Source of the DNA: Entonaema liquescens
Lineage: Eukaryota > Ascomycota > Sordariomycetes > Xylariales > Xylariaceae
Direction of reading: 5' to 3'
Length of the DNA: 64,000 nt
Assembly: GCA_902805475.1 (NCBI GenBank)
Contig: CADCSX010000010.1
Coordinates: 1,576,001-1,640,000 of the forward strand
Shown: piece by piece, positions 33,797-45,485 of the stretch
Layout: each line of letters begins with the position of its first letter
Numbering within the stretch: the stretch's first letter is position 1
Notes under the pieces: generated by a model
Database searches by the model: none
What the model saw: the letters and a program-made list of their open reading frames with translations, nothing else
What the model was told of the DNA's origin: nothing
Made by a program: the position numbers and the translations under genes

Positions 33797-36058
33797 TCAA
33801 TCACTCCTACCGCCCATCCTCGTATTCCCATCGCCGTCCTCACCACCGGTATCTCCCTCTTTTCCCCGACTTCTCCCCCGCGCGTGCCCATACCCGCTCC
33901 TCCTCGTCCTAGAATCCTCCTTAATATCATTTGCCCTCCACCCACGACGTATCTTGATCGGCCGTAAGAACCAGTCGACGTGCACAGCGCCATGCATCTC
34001 ATCTTCACTATCCACTTCTTCCGGCATACCCGCACCCATCGCCGTAGCCGTAGCTTCGTCTCCGCTCCCCGCTTCGGACGGCGTGTACCCGTGTACCAGC
34101 TTCATGTGTCGCAACATGTTATACCGGCGTAGGAACCCTTCCCCATCCGCAGCTCGCGGACAGTCCGGGAACAAGCACGTAAAATACCCTGGTGCCGCGG
34201 ACGCAGAGCGTGACCGGGACCTTGAGCGACTCTGACTCCGCGCGTGTCTTTGCGATAGACTGGTTTCGTCTTCGGACATTGCGCTGGGAGCCATACTCGT
34301 AGCGCGGGCGGGCCGCTGTTCCACCTCCTCCTCGTCCTCTTCGAGCAAAGGCGGCTGCGGCATCCCGGGGACATACGTAATCACCCTACCCAAGGGAGCT
34401 TTCCGCCCGGATGACGAGGCAGCCGGGCCCTCGGGGAGGGTATGCAGCGTCATGCTCTGTCGGAAGAGGTCGGCGCATCGTCTTGCTGCGCGGTCGACTG
34501 CGTCCGCTGGGAACCCGGCTAACGCCGCAGCGCCGAGGACGTCTCTCCAGTCTCGTAGGCCGAGGCGTGTCTTTGAATGTCCAGATCTTTGAGGATTGCG
34601 AGGCTTGCCCTCGGAAGCAGACGAGGCCTGAGATGGGGGCCGATTATCTTTGCTTATCTTTTCTTCCGCCGTGATAATCTCCCGCGACCCGTTTCGGCGG
34701 TAGTCTCTTCCGCATCGCCAGAGTTGCCGCTGTCTTCCGCTGGGTCTTCCGCATCAAGACGAGGTTCCGAATCTGAGTCATCGGAGAATTTAGGGATTGG
34801 CTTTTTCTGCAACCTTGCGATGCGGATAGTGTACTCTCGGTCGGTCTCGCCCTCGAGGCGAGGATACGCTTTCTTCGGTCTGCCACGCTTTTTGACAGGT
34901 TTCGCTCCCTCCTCATCCACCTTAGTTTCTGGTGGGTTTTCTGCTGTCGGTGCGGTCACCTCCCTGAGTCTCGATCGTCCGCGAGATCGATTCTGAGATA
35001 ATGATCCGAGCGGCCTGCCCTGGCGCTTTTTTCCATCGATTGGGGCCTGCGAGCCCTGTCTGGATCGCGGCTTGCGGCTACCAGGATGCGATGAGTCTGA
35101 CGCTTCGGAATCCGCCGAGTCAGACTGGTAATTGAGAGTTGATTCTTGCGTGTTATGTAGAATAGTAAGTGTTGCGTCTAGCTCAGTGAGGATATGCCGG
35201 ACAGATGGGCGCAGGAGACTGTAGGATAGATCATCATCCGTCGAAACTATCGGCCTTAGACGAGGCTTCCTATGTAGCCTGCCAGTTGGATCAACCCCGG
35301 GTTTCCGTTCATTGACTTCCATCTTCTCGTCTCCACTCATAGCCTCAAGCTTAACAGACTTGGACCTAGATCTGGATCTAGACTTCTTGGGTCTAGATGT
35401 CGTAGAAGCTTCCGTCTCCCCGCCAGAATCTTCATTATCAACACCCTCTTGAGATTCCGACTCTGCTTCCTCATCAGATGCGTTCGGTTTAATCCAGGGC
35501 CTGGTGTTGAATTTCTCTTTTGCGGTTCTCAACATTTGTGCACCGATAATTTCTTCCAAGGCTGTGCTCGGCATATCACGAACAGCCTTTCTCAACGTGA
35601 ACACCTCATCCCGATCATTCAGTAAGCTTCTCGCATTATCCTGCGGTGGAGGGACCTTATCCACCCGCATAGGCCAAGCCGTCCATGCTCGTTGCGGCAG
35701 CCAGTCGTCGGGCTGAACCGGCTGTCCGGTCGCCTTATTAATATCCTGGTTTCCGGGTTAGCACGCGCTCAACCGTTCGTTTGGCAATAAAAGTGAGTGA
35801 ATATACCTTATTAGGCACCGGTCCCTCTTGAGCTTTCCTATGTCCCTGCTTAAGCGCAAACGCATTATATAAATGAACCGATAAATCTCTATCGCGAATC
35901 TCCTTGAGTGCTGTTAACGTATCGATTTCCTCGTGGTTGAAATGCTGCCATGTAGACTTTGCACCGTGCCACCTATTAGTCCGCACTTCCTCATCCGAAA
36001 AATCATCCGAGTCGTCACTAGGCAAATACTCGTCTGAGTCGTCAGTGGCTGATGCCAT
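33797..36058 (-). CDS. RRN9-like RNA polymerase I initiation factor, one apparent frame break
   Basis: Two exons on the minus strand, 36058-35807 and 35745-33797, with a 61-nt intron (GTATAT..CCAG, branch GCTAAC). The N-terminus is acidic, followed by NRWHGAKSTWQHF and IRDRDLSVHLYNAFALK, the signature of the Rrn9 domain of the Pol I upstream activating factor, which starts rDNA transcription. The middle is low-complexity Ser/Arg and Arg/Lys-Pro-Lys (KKRGRPKK, AT-hook-like). The C-terminal part has LGLRDWRDVLGAAALAGF, a C2H2-like finger (CLFPDCP..H..H) and a basic tail. The frame shifts by one base in the CCC run at 34681-34683 (..ETGRG to IITAEEKISKDN). Expected length is about 733 aa. The neighbouring NOP7 also serves ribosome synthesis. 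The identity rests on the N-terminal domain; the C-terminal half is less conserved. Confidence 0.75.
34681..34683 (-). other. Apparent frame break in the RRN9-like gene
   Basis: One base is missing from the G run (coding strand GGG) so that the frame ends early at RRKKR; one extra G joins ETGRG to an open frame carrying the conserved C-terminal segment. Confidence 0.65.
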
Positions 36059-36372
36059 ACTTGCTTTCTTGTATTCAGTGTGGTTAGATAGTGGTAGGAA
36101 ATGGCGTTGCTGTGTTAATCAGCGATGAGGCTAACATTGTGATTGAAGATGTTGATTTTGGATAGTTTTTGGTTACAGCGGCATTCTCCAATTGAAATAT
36201 AAAATTTGTAACAAACTAGAGCCACAAAACTTGAGAGAATAATGATACTATTTTCAATATGAAATATATTTCAACCATCACATTTAATATAAGTACGGTT
36301 AAAATCATTTTGCGAGGAACATTCGCAGTGGTATTATCAAAACAACTACCCGATAAATCTCTATATAAACAT
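36059..36372. other. Intergenic region between RRN9-like and NOP7
   Basis: 314 bp, promoter side of the RRN9-like gene and 3' side of NOP7. AT-rich, no motif called. Confidence 0.4.
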
Positions 36373-38478
36373 CTACGCCTTGCCCTTAGCCTTCTGCTTT
36401 TCCAGTTTTCTCCTCTTTTCTCTGAGCTTTTGGTCTTCTGCACTCTTCTTGTTGTTGGTGTACTGCATCTGCTCAAATAGCTTTCTCTTCTTCTTGCTAA
36501 GCATTCCCTTTGCTCTCTCGAGCTCTTCAGCCTCCTCCTTAGCTTGCTTGGCGAGTCGTTTCCTCGCTTCCACTTTAGCCTTGGACTGAGGGTTCGAAGA
36601 GGTCTGTTTAACCGGCTTGCCCGTAAGTTCAGCTTCAAGCTCTCGTTGGTATTGCAATTCGGCAGCCTGCTCATCGTCTTCTGATTCGTTCGCGGCTTTC
36701 TCCCCATCTGAGAAACCACCAAACGTATCATCGTTGCCATCCTCATCTTCGTCATCATCTGATTGGGCAATATCCATGCTGTCAGCTGCACTTTGTATCT
36801 TCTTAACTGCAAGACTGTCATCGTTCTCATCGGCGTCTACCCCCTCTTCTTCATCCAACTCGTCCTCGCTATCCCCTAGGGCTTCGCCCTCGGTCTGTTG
36901 CTCTTCCAGTGGTATTGTTGGGTCATACGCTCCTTGAGTATTCTGTACGAATGGACTCAGATGCGGTGGTAACTGGGCTCCAGGAGCGTAGAGGTCCGGT
37001 CGCTTCAATTCTCCGTCGTTGATACTATCCCAGACCCATTGTGGTTGGATGTAGATCCGGCCAGGCATTCTTTGGTTCGATGCAAGCTTCTGTGATGTCT
37101 GGTTATCCTCCCCATTGCCATCCTCTTCAGTGGCAGGTTGTATGACGGGACGATCAACTATTTGATGGGTGATAGATGGGTCCCGTTCGTTGGTCGTGTA
37201 TGCACCCTCGCCTAAAACGGCGTCCCAACCAATACGCTTACAACCGAACGCACGAAGTATGAATTCCAGAGATTGTCTGGGCGTCTCTCGGGATAAATAA
37301 AATGTGCAATTCGCAAAAAGCGACTCGGGCTCACTTCCCGAATAGCTTGGCTGGGGTAGAATATCACCTCCCGGCGCGGCTGGCTCGAACTTATCAATGG
37401 CGTCTGTCGTAGCCTCGTCTTTATCCGCATCGGTATCAATCCGATCCCCATCAACGTCAACTTCTCGCATCTCTTTGATAAGCTTGTTCACCTCAGCCTG
37501 CGTCTTAGGGTCCGGCCCAGCCTCCGCCTCACCGTTTGTCAGCTGCGCCGGGGCTTCGCTTGAAACGGCTGTGTTAAGATTGCCCTCGAGCTTAAAGGCA
37601 CCAAGTTCACCAGCCGCGTCATCTTTAGTCTGGTCGAATTTGGGCGGGTATTTCAAGCCGACTGAGGTGTATAACCGAAAGTTGACAAACCCTAAGAGGG
37701 TCATGTAGAATTCGATGAAGGTACCCATGATCCTGAAATCAACATCTCCCACCACTCTTTGGTTAAACTTGTACGGCACAAGCCATAGGACGTCCTCGCC
37801 CTGGATATTTGCTTGGTAGTAAATACCCTTAATAGATAAGAATGATTTGCGCAAGCTCTGCGATACGATCAGGTAATGTTGAAATTCAAGACAAAGTCGT
37901 TCACAGCGCGCGATCATCTTAGCGGGGACAGTTGATGTGGATGGGAGGTTCGCAAAAAGGAAGAGCATAGAGAGGCAGTCGTCAAGATCGCGCACGGCAT
38001 CAACGAAGGTTGGGTATCGTTCTCGAATGACATGGTCGAGAGTATATCGCGGTTTGCCTGTCTTTTCGGGCCTTGCAGCATTGCGCTCGAGTCGGCTTGC
38101 GTCGCCCACATCTCCACGACCAAGCGCTCTTGAGATCTTCTTCTCAAGAACTTTCTGCTCTCTGAACTTCTGTAATAAAGGTTCGTGCAAAAGATATTGG
38201 ATGTCCTTGGCATAGTAAAAGGTGGTGGAAGCCGTCGAACTTTTAGAGGCCTTCTTCCTGTTTCTCGGTTCTCGGGGAAATATTCTAAGGTCCAAGTTAG
38301 CAATGCTTTGACTATGCGAATAATTATTGCCCAATGGGCATGAGATGGTCTTTTACCCTTTCCAAATGCATAGCTTTCGAAAATCTGGGAGACTGATCTG
38401 GAGCTTCTTCACAGCTTGAGTTCTCGTGATATAGTTTTTAGCATTTCCTGCCTCGCCCTTCTTCTTTATTCTCCCCAT
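36373..38478 (-). CDS. nop7: Pescadillo homolog NOP7
   Basis: Component of the PeBoW/NOP7 complex (with Erb1 and Ytm1) required for 27S pre-rRNA processing and 60S subunit assembly in the nucleolus. Two exons, 38478-38357 and 38284-36373, with a 72-nt intron (GTAAAA..TTAG, branch GCTAAC), 677 aa. The first exon gives MGRIKKKGEAGNAKNYITR and KKLQISLPDFRKLCIWKG. The pescadillo N-domain follows (IFPREPRNRKKASKSSTAST, YAKDIQYLLHEPLL, SIKGIYYQANIQGEDVLWL). A BRCT domain covers roughly residues 370-490 (LFANCTFYLSRETPRQSLEF .. YIQPQWVWDSIN). Then comes an acidic region and a Lys-rich coiled coil (SKKKRKLFEQMQYTNNKK). Divergent from PIG-U with 482 bp between starts. Confidence 0.95.
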
Positions 38479-38960
38479 TTTAGCGACTTGGACAAGATTA
38501 ATTGTTTTGTGTTGTGTTTATTTTCGAAGCAATTAAGTAGTTAATGGGCCAAATAAAGGTATCAACTATCAAACTGCAGGCGATTCGGTTTAGAAAAAAG
38601 TTCGGCGGGGCGCAACTTTTTTTTTCTTTTCCTAGCTCTGAACATTCAAATTGCCGTGCTTGACCGCTTCCCGGGGTTCAAGACTAATCCCAGATTGTAC
38701 TAGCTTTTATTATCGATAAGAGTAGCTGCTACCAACGCAGTCCCGCAAAAGCAGACAAGATCCCTGTCCTTGCCCTGAAATGCGTGCAGCTGGAAAGAGC
38801 CAAGTATGTAACTCGGAATTTCGAGAAATATGAACAGTTAAGCAGCAACATCCAACTTAGTACCTAATCATTGATTCTCGAATCCAACCCGAACAAGTTC
38901 AACAACTTGGAGTTCAACTTGAGCAACAAACTAAACCATCTACGACGATGGCATTGCATA
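38479..38960. promoter_or_regulatory. Shared divergent upstream region of NOP7 and PIG-U
   Basis: 482 bp between two divergent ATGs. It contains a GC block followed by a T-rich tract (CGGGGCGCAACTTTTTTTTT, near 38606-38625). A promoter function follows from position; no factor site is claimed. Confidence 0.4.
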
Positions 38961-40367
38961 ATGAATCGCGATAAAATGCATTTCCAAGAGACAGTCGGTC
39001 TATATGCCGCTGCTGCTCTACTGCGACTAATCCTATTCGCTGTCTTTCCTGGACTTCCCGATTTGCTGACGGCCCGCGTTGAGATCTCAACTCCCATGAC
39101 AAGCTTCAAACGACGTAAGACTAATCCATTCAATGCTAGTCCCTCTGGATATACTAGTCCCAAGCTTACCGTCTCTATAGTGCAAGAAGGATTGTTCCTC
39201 TATAATCACAATGTCTCACCGTACGATGGCGGCGTTTACCATCAGGCGCCATTACTCCTCCCGCTCTTCTCTCTCCTCCCAGACCCATCGACATATCCCA
39301 TATTCGCATATATCCTCTATATAATAGTCGACCTGCTCAGCGCTGATGCGCTTTACCAAATTGCCGAGTCGGGCGAAGCTAGCGCATCGAAACTCTTCAC
39401 CTCAGCTCGTAAGGAAAGGAGATGGAGCGGTTATATTGTTGCGGCTATGTACGTCGTTATGCTAGAATTCTTGACTAGTATATGAACCTTAACTAACGGG
39501 AGTTTGTTTAGCTTCCTCTTTAACCCGTTCACTATCGCGACATGCATGGGTCGGCCAACCAATGTCTTCACCACATGCGCCATATTACACGCGATCGTAA
39601 AGGCGATAGCTGGGAACCCTTTCACCTCCATGCTAGCTTTATCTTTCGCCACTTATCTCTCCATGTATCCCATATTACTCCTCCCACCGCTAATCCTATT
39701 AGCCTATGACCGGCAACATGCCTCAAGAAGGACCTCGTCACTGTTCAAATTTGCGGGTATCAACGTGGTAGCTGTCAGCCTTTGTCTCTCGGTCCTATTA
39801 TTAGGTTCTTATCTCCTGACTGGGTCTTGGGAATTCCTTGCTTCGACATATGGGATCCAGTTGACACTAACTGACCTAACACCAAATGTTGGACTCTGGT
39901 GGTATTTCTTCATCGAAATGTTCGATAGCTTCCGCGCCTTTTTCCTCGGCGTATTCTGGTTACACCTCTCATGCTACGTTGGGGGGCTCTCGATTCGCAT
40001 CCGGTCGCAGCCTCTAGCCGTCCTGACTATACTCCTCGGCATATTTGCCATCTTCAAGCCATATCCTAGCATTGCCGATACGAGTTTATTTCTCGCTATA
40101 GTGCCCTTGTTTAGACACGTATTCCCGCTATTGAGATATAGTTTCTTAGCCGCTTCAACCATACTCTATTCCTCATTCCTAGGCCCCTCCTTCTACTACC
40201 TGTGGATCTATGCCGGTAGCGGAAATGCAAACTTCTTCTACGCCATTACTCTAGTCTGGAGTCTGGGCCAGAGTTTACTTGTCAGCGACTTGACGTTTGC
40301 AGTACTCCGGGACGAGTGGGAGATTGAACGGCCTGAGATGGTTGGGAAAGAGATCCGACAGGTCTAG
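38961..40367 (+). CDS. gab1: GPI transamidase subunit PIG-U/GAB1
   Basis: Multi-span ER membrane subunit of GPI transamidase, which attaches GPI anchors to proteins. Exons 38961-39114, 39181-39448, 39512-40367 (425 aa); introns of 66 and 63 nt, the second with branch CTAAC. Signature segments: LLRLILFAVFPGLPDLL, FLYNHNVSPYDGGVYHQ, PLLLPLFSLLP, then FLFNPFTIATCMGRP and many hydrophobic helices (e.g. LSFATYLSMYPILLLPPLI, WWYFFIEMFDSFRAFFLGVF, typical of the GPI-lipid-recognising family). The first intron is in frame, so it can be misread as part of the protein. The start at 38961 is preferred to the in-frame upstream non-ATG extension; Met at 38976 is also possible. Confidence 0.95.
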
Positions 40368-42129
40368 TAACCTTGTTGTTATCGCCAGTCTAATATTGGC
40401 GCAGTGTAATTGTCAGGAGCCCCTGATATATACCATATTCGAGAGCCATAAGGGGAGCTAGACTTTTGGCATAAAATCATAGAAATACAATAAATTATCT
40501 TACGCACGGCTGTCCATTTGCTGTAAGCTGCACCCATAGCAGGATTCCGTATCTACTAGGCCTTCCTAGATGAGCTCTTTCACTGTAGTGTCGGAACTAA
40601 GAGATTTACATGTATTAACTCAAAGTCTAGTCGTCCTTCGAATTGCCTCCTTTTGAAATTCGATTACCTTCAACGTGATATCTAACATACTTAGCATAAG
40701 GAAGTTGGGCGCATATAGGTACGTGGGTATTTAAACAAGTTCAAAATTAAAAGGCTACTCCCACAGAGGCGAGTCTTAGAACGCCTCAATCTCATATCAC
40801 TCGTCTCGTTGTCTGACTATGTTCGCTTAGTTGTGGTTAAAACGAAAGATGGTGGGCAGAAGGGTCTAGTAAGGAGTTCAATGATGAATGACTATAGCAC
40901 AACCGATAGTAGGCAGTCTTTATAATAAGAAGAGAATACTACATAACCTGACGCAACTTCCTGTTCTCGAAGTCAACCGAGCAGGTCAAGATTATCTACC
41001 CCTTTAATTGATGACTGAGCATGATGCACATTAGGCCGCTCTTCAGATTAATAGCCGAAGGCTAGAAGTATTTCCATTCAAGAAATATGCTCTAGGCACT
41101 ATCAATATAATCCAACAACTCTAAAAGTTTAAAATGATATCGTAACAGGTATACTAAGTCCAGGCCAACACAAGGCACTGCGCATGAGTACCAACTTACG
41201 CACCATACATAATAAGAGAAATCAGTCGAGGTCTTGTCTAACTACAAACAGTAACATATCCATTGAACATCACGCCTCATTGACTCAAGCGTCACCTCAA
41301 GTCAATCCAGCCAACTACGACAACAGCGCCAACAGTTCCAGAGCCATAGCATAGTATCCAAATTATGCAAGCATCAAACAGATGTGCAATGACCGTCAAA
41401 GTACAGTACTTCGCTCCAGAACAGGATCTTCTGGAAGCCCGCTGGGGAATCCTCATCCGCGTCTGACATGCGCAGAAGCGCGGTTTATCCGTCTGTGCAT
41501 GTATATACTTAGGTAAGTAACTTATAAATAGGAGCTGCATAATCGTAAGAGCGCCACTCCGATATACCAAGCGCTCCTACGGAGATTCATCGTCGTGTCT
41601 TACTAAGTCTGCAGTATCAACGTTCTGTGGAGACGTGGAATGGCAGCAGAGCCTCATCCATCAGGGATTATTCGCGCATAAGCACGAGATAGGGTTATAT
41701 CGTGGGAGATATGTTTATGCTAGCACGACTAACATGATGCTGCGGCCTTCGTATGCGAGCAAGCACGTAATTTCTTTAAACGAGAAGGCACAGCAAACAT
41801 CAACACGTAGGCGTAGCTTTCAGTTGTAAATTCTCTTTTCCTAACCTAGTGGTATCTAATGCCTAAACGCCGAACGGACCCAGATAAACCTCCAGTCATT
41901 ACACGAGTCCATTACACGAGTCCATATCGTGATTGTCTCGCAGTTGTGTAACTGCAATTGCGCAAGCGTACTTCACTCTAACTGGCCATTCGACTAGAAG
42001 CATGGCTCAGCCACGGGATACATATCCCTCCTTGGAGATGCGCCCGGCTGAGACTCCGCCTTAACTAATACCTCCACGGTACTCCATTCATACGTGGTAT
42101 CGCTTTTAGACGGAAAACTCGGACTGTCC
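40368..42129. other. Intergenic, no gene seen
   Basis: 1.8 kb. Contains a tandem duplication of CATTACACGAGTC at 41897-41922. No coding supported. Confidence 0.45.
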
Positions 42130-43448
42130 CTATATAGGTAACCCGTCTAATATCGAGCCTATCTCGCCAAACTGGTGTAATCCGGCCTTGTTTTCCTTTA
42201 CTGCTTCGAAACGATGTGTGCTCGCACCAAAGGGTGACAACGCGCGAAAGAGTACCCCAGCGCCTAGAGCGACGACGCTCGTGACAGCTCCCCCGACGGC
42301 GATTATCAGCTGAGTAGGATCCCTCACGTCATCTCTGTCCCGGGACTCGACGCCGCCTTTGTGCCACTTTCGCCAACTGTCCCCGACGCCTGGGATGGCT
42401 TCGATTGATCCTTCAGCAAAGCGACCAATCAAACCCAACGCGCCCCTCGCCTTTGGCTCCCTCCACGGCAATTCCTCTTTGTCTCCATAGGAACACAATT
42501 CTGCCACGAATACGACTAAGCGACCATAGGATTTTTCTAGCGCGTTTTTTAGAATGGGATGCGGCGTTTGCACGCGCATTAGCTGGAGGTATCCATAGGC
42601 TAGAAAGTCGATGGATGACGGCTTGTCATCCCGCAGGAAGAACGTCTTGTCCCCGCGAATGTCATCCAAGACGGAGTAAAAGTCCTCTGCGAAATGTTGG
42701 AATCGAATAGCAGCCGTGTGCTCAGGTTGCATAGTCTTACTGGGACCGAGACGGTCCCGAAGTCGGAGAAATCCGGTTGACGTTGTTTCAACCAGACCAG
42801 TAGAAGAGGATTCTTCGGCATCTACTTCAGCCGCGAGGTAGCCAATGCCAAGATGTTCAGCCCTTTCGATAGCAGCGGCACGGACAGCAGGTGGGACAGT
42901 CCACGTGAGTGGAAATGGAAGCAGGGATGAATAGGCAGGCCGAGTCATCTCAACCCATGCCTTGGGAGAGACATAAAGCGACATAGCTAGTAGACCAGAC
43001 CCGCGAGTCGCTAGAAAAGAGGCGCAGGCGAGAGCATCTGCCCTCTGCGGCGGTGTGAGGTCATTGTCAATGTGTAGAATACCGTATTTAGTAAGATACG
43101 AGATGATATCCGAATAACCAGAAGTCCAAGTACCTTCGTGAAACAAAGCGGGGAGGCGATCTACCAATTGTTTGATCAGCTGCCAATCCTCGGTGTTTAG
43201 AACGAAGAGAAGTTTTGAGGTGGATATCATGGGTATAATGGGTATAATGGATATCATGAGATATGTTTAATTAGGGAGGATCAAGATGGGGCCCTACAAT
43301 CTGAGCTGACCGCAGTGTCATTGCTGGCGATCAGGGTCCAATCTTGGCGGGAAATGCAGCTGCGGAAGCATGCAACGGCGGCTAGACATTCGGGATCAAT
43401 AGAATCAAGCCCGAATGCTGGGCCCCAGACATGAAGTTCAAGGGCCAT
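42130..43448 (-). CDS. sam37: Mitochondrial SAM37/TOM37 (metaxin-like)
   Basis: Subunit of the sorting and assembly machinery that inserts beta-barrel proteins in the outer mitochondrial membrane. Exons 43448-43298 and 43160-42130 (393 aa). The N-terminus MALELHVWGPAFGLDSIDPE and the segment YRLPALFHEGTWTSGYSDI (spanning the splice) are the Tom37/metaxin thioredoxin-like fold, followed by a GST-C-like helical part (SSIDFLAYGYLQLMRVQTPHPI). A hydrophobic stretch near the end (LIIAVGGAVTSVVALGAGVLF) could anchor it. The intron is unusually long here (137 nt) and contains a tandem CATTATACC-type repeat near 43226-43255. Confidence 0.85.
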
Positions 43449-44445
43449 TTTGAGACGTTGTTTTGTGAGTTCAAGGCTGAAAAAAGAAAGAATGAACTAG
43501 GATTCAGCTTCAGCTTCAGCTTGGTTGGTTGATACCCAGAAGCGGGAAGAATGCCTAAGCCCTAACCAACCAATAGATAGTAAGGAATAATGTGATATGG
43601 GAACCAATAGTGCAGTCGTAATGATCAAGTGATAATTACTTCAGCTTCAAAAATTACCAAAACCGCAACCGAAGAGCCAGTTAACGACGGCGTCTGGCAC
43701 GAGAGGCAGCCTCTCTCACCCCGGACCCCGGACTTTGTACGTGCACGGATTAATAATTATCGGGTTGCGACCGTATCTCAATTGACAAACTTGATTTACG
43801 AGCGTGACATGAAGATTTCGCTATCCGAATAGAGCTTGAGCTGCGGTCGATCGCCTCCTTGCTAATTCCTCGTTGGTTGATTCTGAACCTGTAAATCTCG
43901 TGGTGATTTGAATCTGTCGAAAATCATCCCCAGATATAGTTATCGCTCCGTTTCAGGGTCCAATGCACGTGGTGATAAGCGCCAATGAATCCCTACAATT
44001 TCATTGACGTCATTATTACAAGTTCGGACGGCCGAAGAGGAACTGTTATCGGCCGGTCATGTAAGTTGTTTCCATTTTTTCGTTCTGTACGACGATACAT
44101 CTGACGATGTACTACAAGTATACAACCTCGAGGCTAGGTGAGGCTATTCACGGTAAAAAATAAACCCCAGTCCGTCTTCATTAATTACCTATTTCTAACC
44201 CCATGCTCATTTTTACAAGTTACTATTTCGAAGTCGAAGTATCTTTTTGCCTCCCCCTGATGATCCAGGGGGTGGCAAAAAGAAGACGAAGTAGAAGAAA
44301 AGAAGAACGGATAGAAGAAAAAGTCGAAATACTAATCTTAACGGCTACACTAACCAGAAGTAGACGCGCACCGAACGCGCATTGGTGTGGAAGTGAAGAA
44401 GAAAAAAAAAAAAGTGTAAAAGCCGATTTACTGCCAATCCACCTA
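43449..44445. other. Intergenic upstream of SAM37
   Basis: Carries a CAGCTT trinucleotide-pair repeat (43504-43522) and a purine-rich GAAGAA tract (44280-44330). No gene supported. Confidence 0.4.
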
Positions 44446-44709
44446 TCCCTCGAGGACCTGATCAGGGGTCAAAAACTTGACCCATGAAAGCCAAGTCTCG
44501 CTACCAGCCGTTATTATCCAGATCTAAGTCGGGACGTGACTTGAGTGGCTACTTTCTATGGTTAATCGTGAACATAGGCCAAATTCCGACCAAATTCCTA
44601 AAGCATAGACATATTTAACGGAGAAGCTATTTTACACTGCCTTTTGATACGTCGAAACAATGGAGATGGATAAGCGCTAATTCTGACCCCTGATCAGGTC
44701 CTCGAGGGA
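44446..44709. mobile_element. 264-bp MITE with 26-bp inverted repeats and TA target duplication
   Basis: Left end TCCCTCGAGGACCTGATCAG (then GGGTCA) and its exact reverse complement at 44684-44709 form 26-bp terminal inverted repeats; TA flanks both ends. This is the form of a Tc1/mariner- or Fot-type non-autonomous element. No transposase ORF inside. Confidence 0.9.
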
Positions 44710-44923
44710 TACTAAGTCTCACGAAGAGCCGACGGGAAGAGATCGTCGAGCTAGCCTCGTCGCCTATGGCCCGCCTCCCCGAATTGTTTGAAGTTTTACC
44801 TTGATATTAAAAAGTTGTCTTCAAACTTGGAACAGATGAACAACACATTACATACATGGATTGAGACTTGTCTATCGGCTCAAATTAATCCCGTCTAGGC
44901 TAGACTACTTCTTGCGTGAGAGC

Positions 44924-44955
44924 CATGTATGTATGTATGCATGTATGTACAGTAC
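44924..44955. repeat. ATGT/ATGC microsatellite
   Basis: CATGTATGTATGTATGCATG-type tetranucleotide run. Confidence 0.7.
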
Positions 44956-45202
44956 TTTGGTTTCCCGATCATGACGATCCGTGGGGGGTTAAAGGAGAAA
45001 AGGAAAAAAAAAGAAAAAAGAAAACCAGGTCTACGAGAGACACGGCACTGGATGATCACAGAATATTGACTTTTTCGTAATGAAAATCATTTGCGCCAAC
45101 AATTTGGTTGCAGGATTGAGCCACGCGGTCTTGTTACCTTGTGTCCTAATTTGAGAGATGTTTCTTAATATTGGTTGCTTTAAGGTCTTGTGTCTTGTGT
45201 GA

Positions 45203-45246
45203 TTCCTTGGTTCCTTGGTTCCTTGGTTAACTTTGGTTAACTTTGG
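45203..45246. repeat. Compound tandem repeat
   Basis: Three TTCCTTGG units followed by two TTAACTTTGG units. Confidence 0.75.
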
Positions 45247-45457
45247 TTGCATAACCCATTAACCCTAGATGTCTTGGGAAAGAAGATATATGAGACCATG
45301 TAGACCGTGTAAGCCATGTAAGCCAGAAATGGGCGGGCTTGCGAACATTCCGCCCCACTCCGCTCACCCGCCGTCCGCGCTGTTGCTCCGTCTTCGTGAT
45401 ACGGATGCGGAGTATTCATTCCTTACTCTCTGCTTTTGATATCTATATAGAGGCTAA

Positions 45458-45485
45458 GGTAAGCGGTAAGCGGTAAGCGGTAAGC
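45458..45485. repeat. GGTAAGC x4 tandem repeat
   Basis: Four perfect copies of the 7-bp unit GGTAAGC. Confidence 0.85.

Noticed and set aside
36216..36830. 204-aa minus-strand ORF rich in Arg and Ser
   Set aside because: It overlaps the NOP7 coding exon in another frame; the composition comes from the Lys/Glu-rich NOP7 tail.
44203..44487. 94-aa basic ORF overlapping the second MITE
   Set aside because: Low-complexity purine tract running into a transposon end; not a protein gene.
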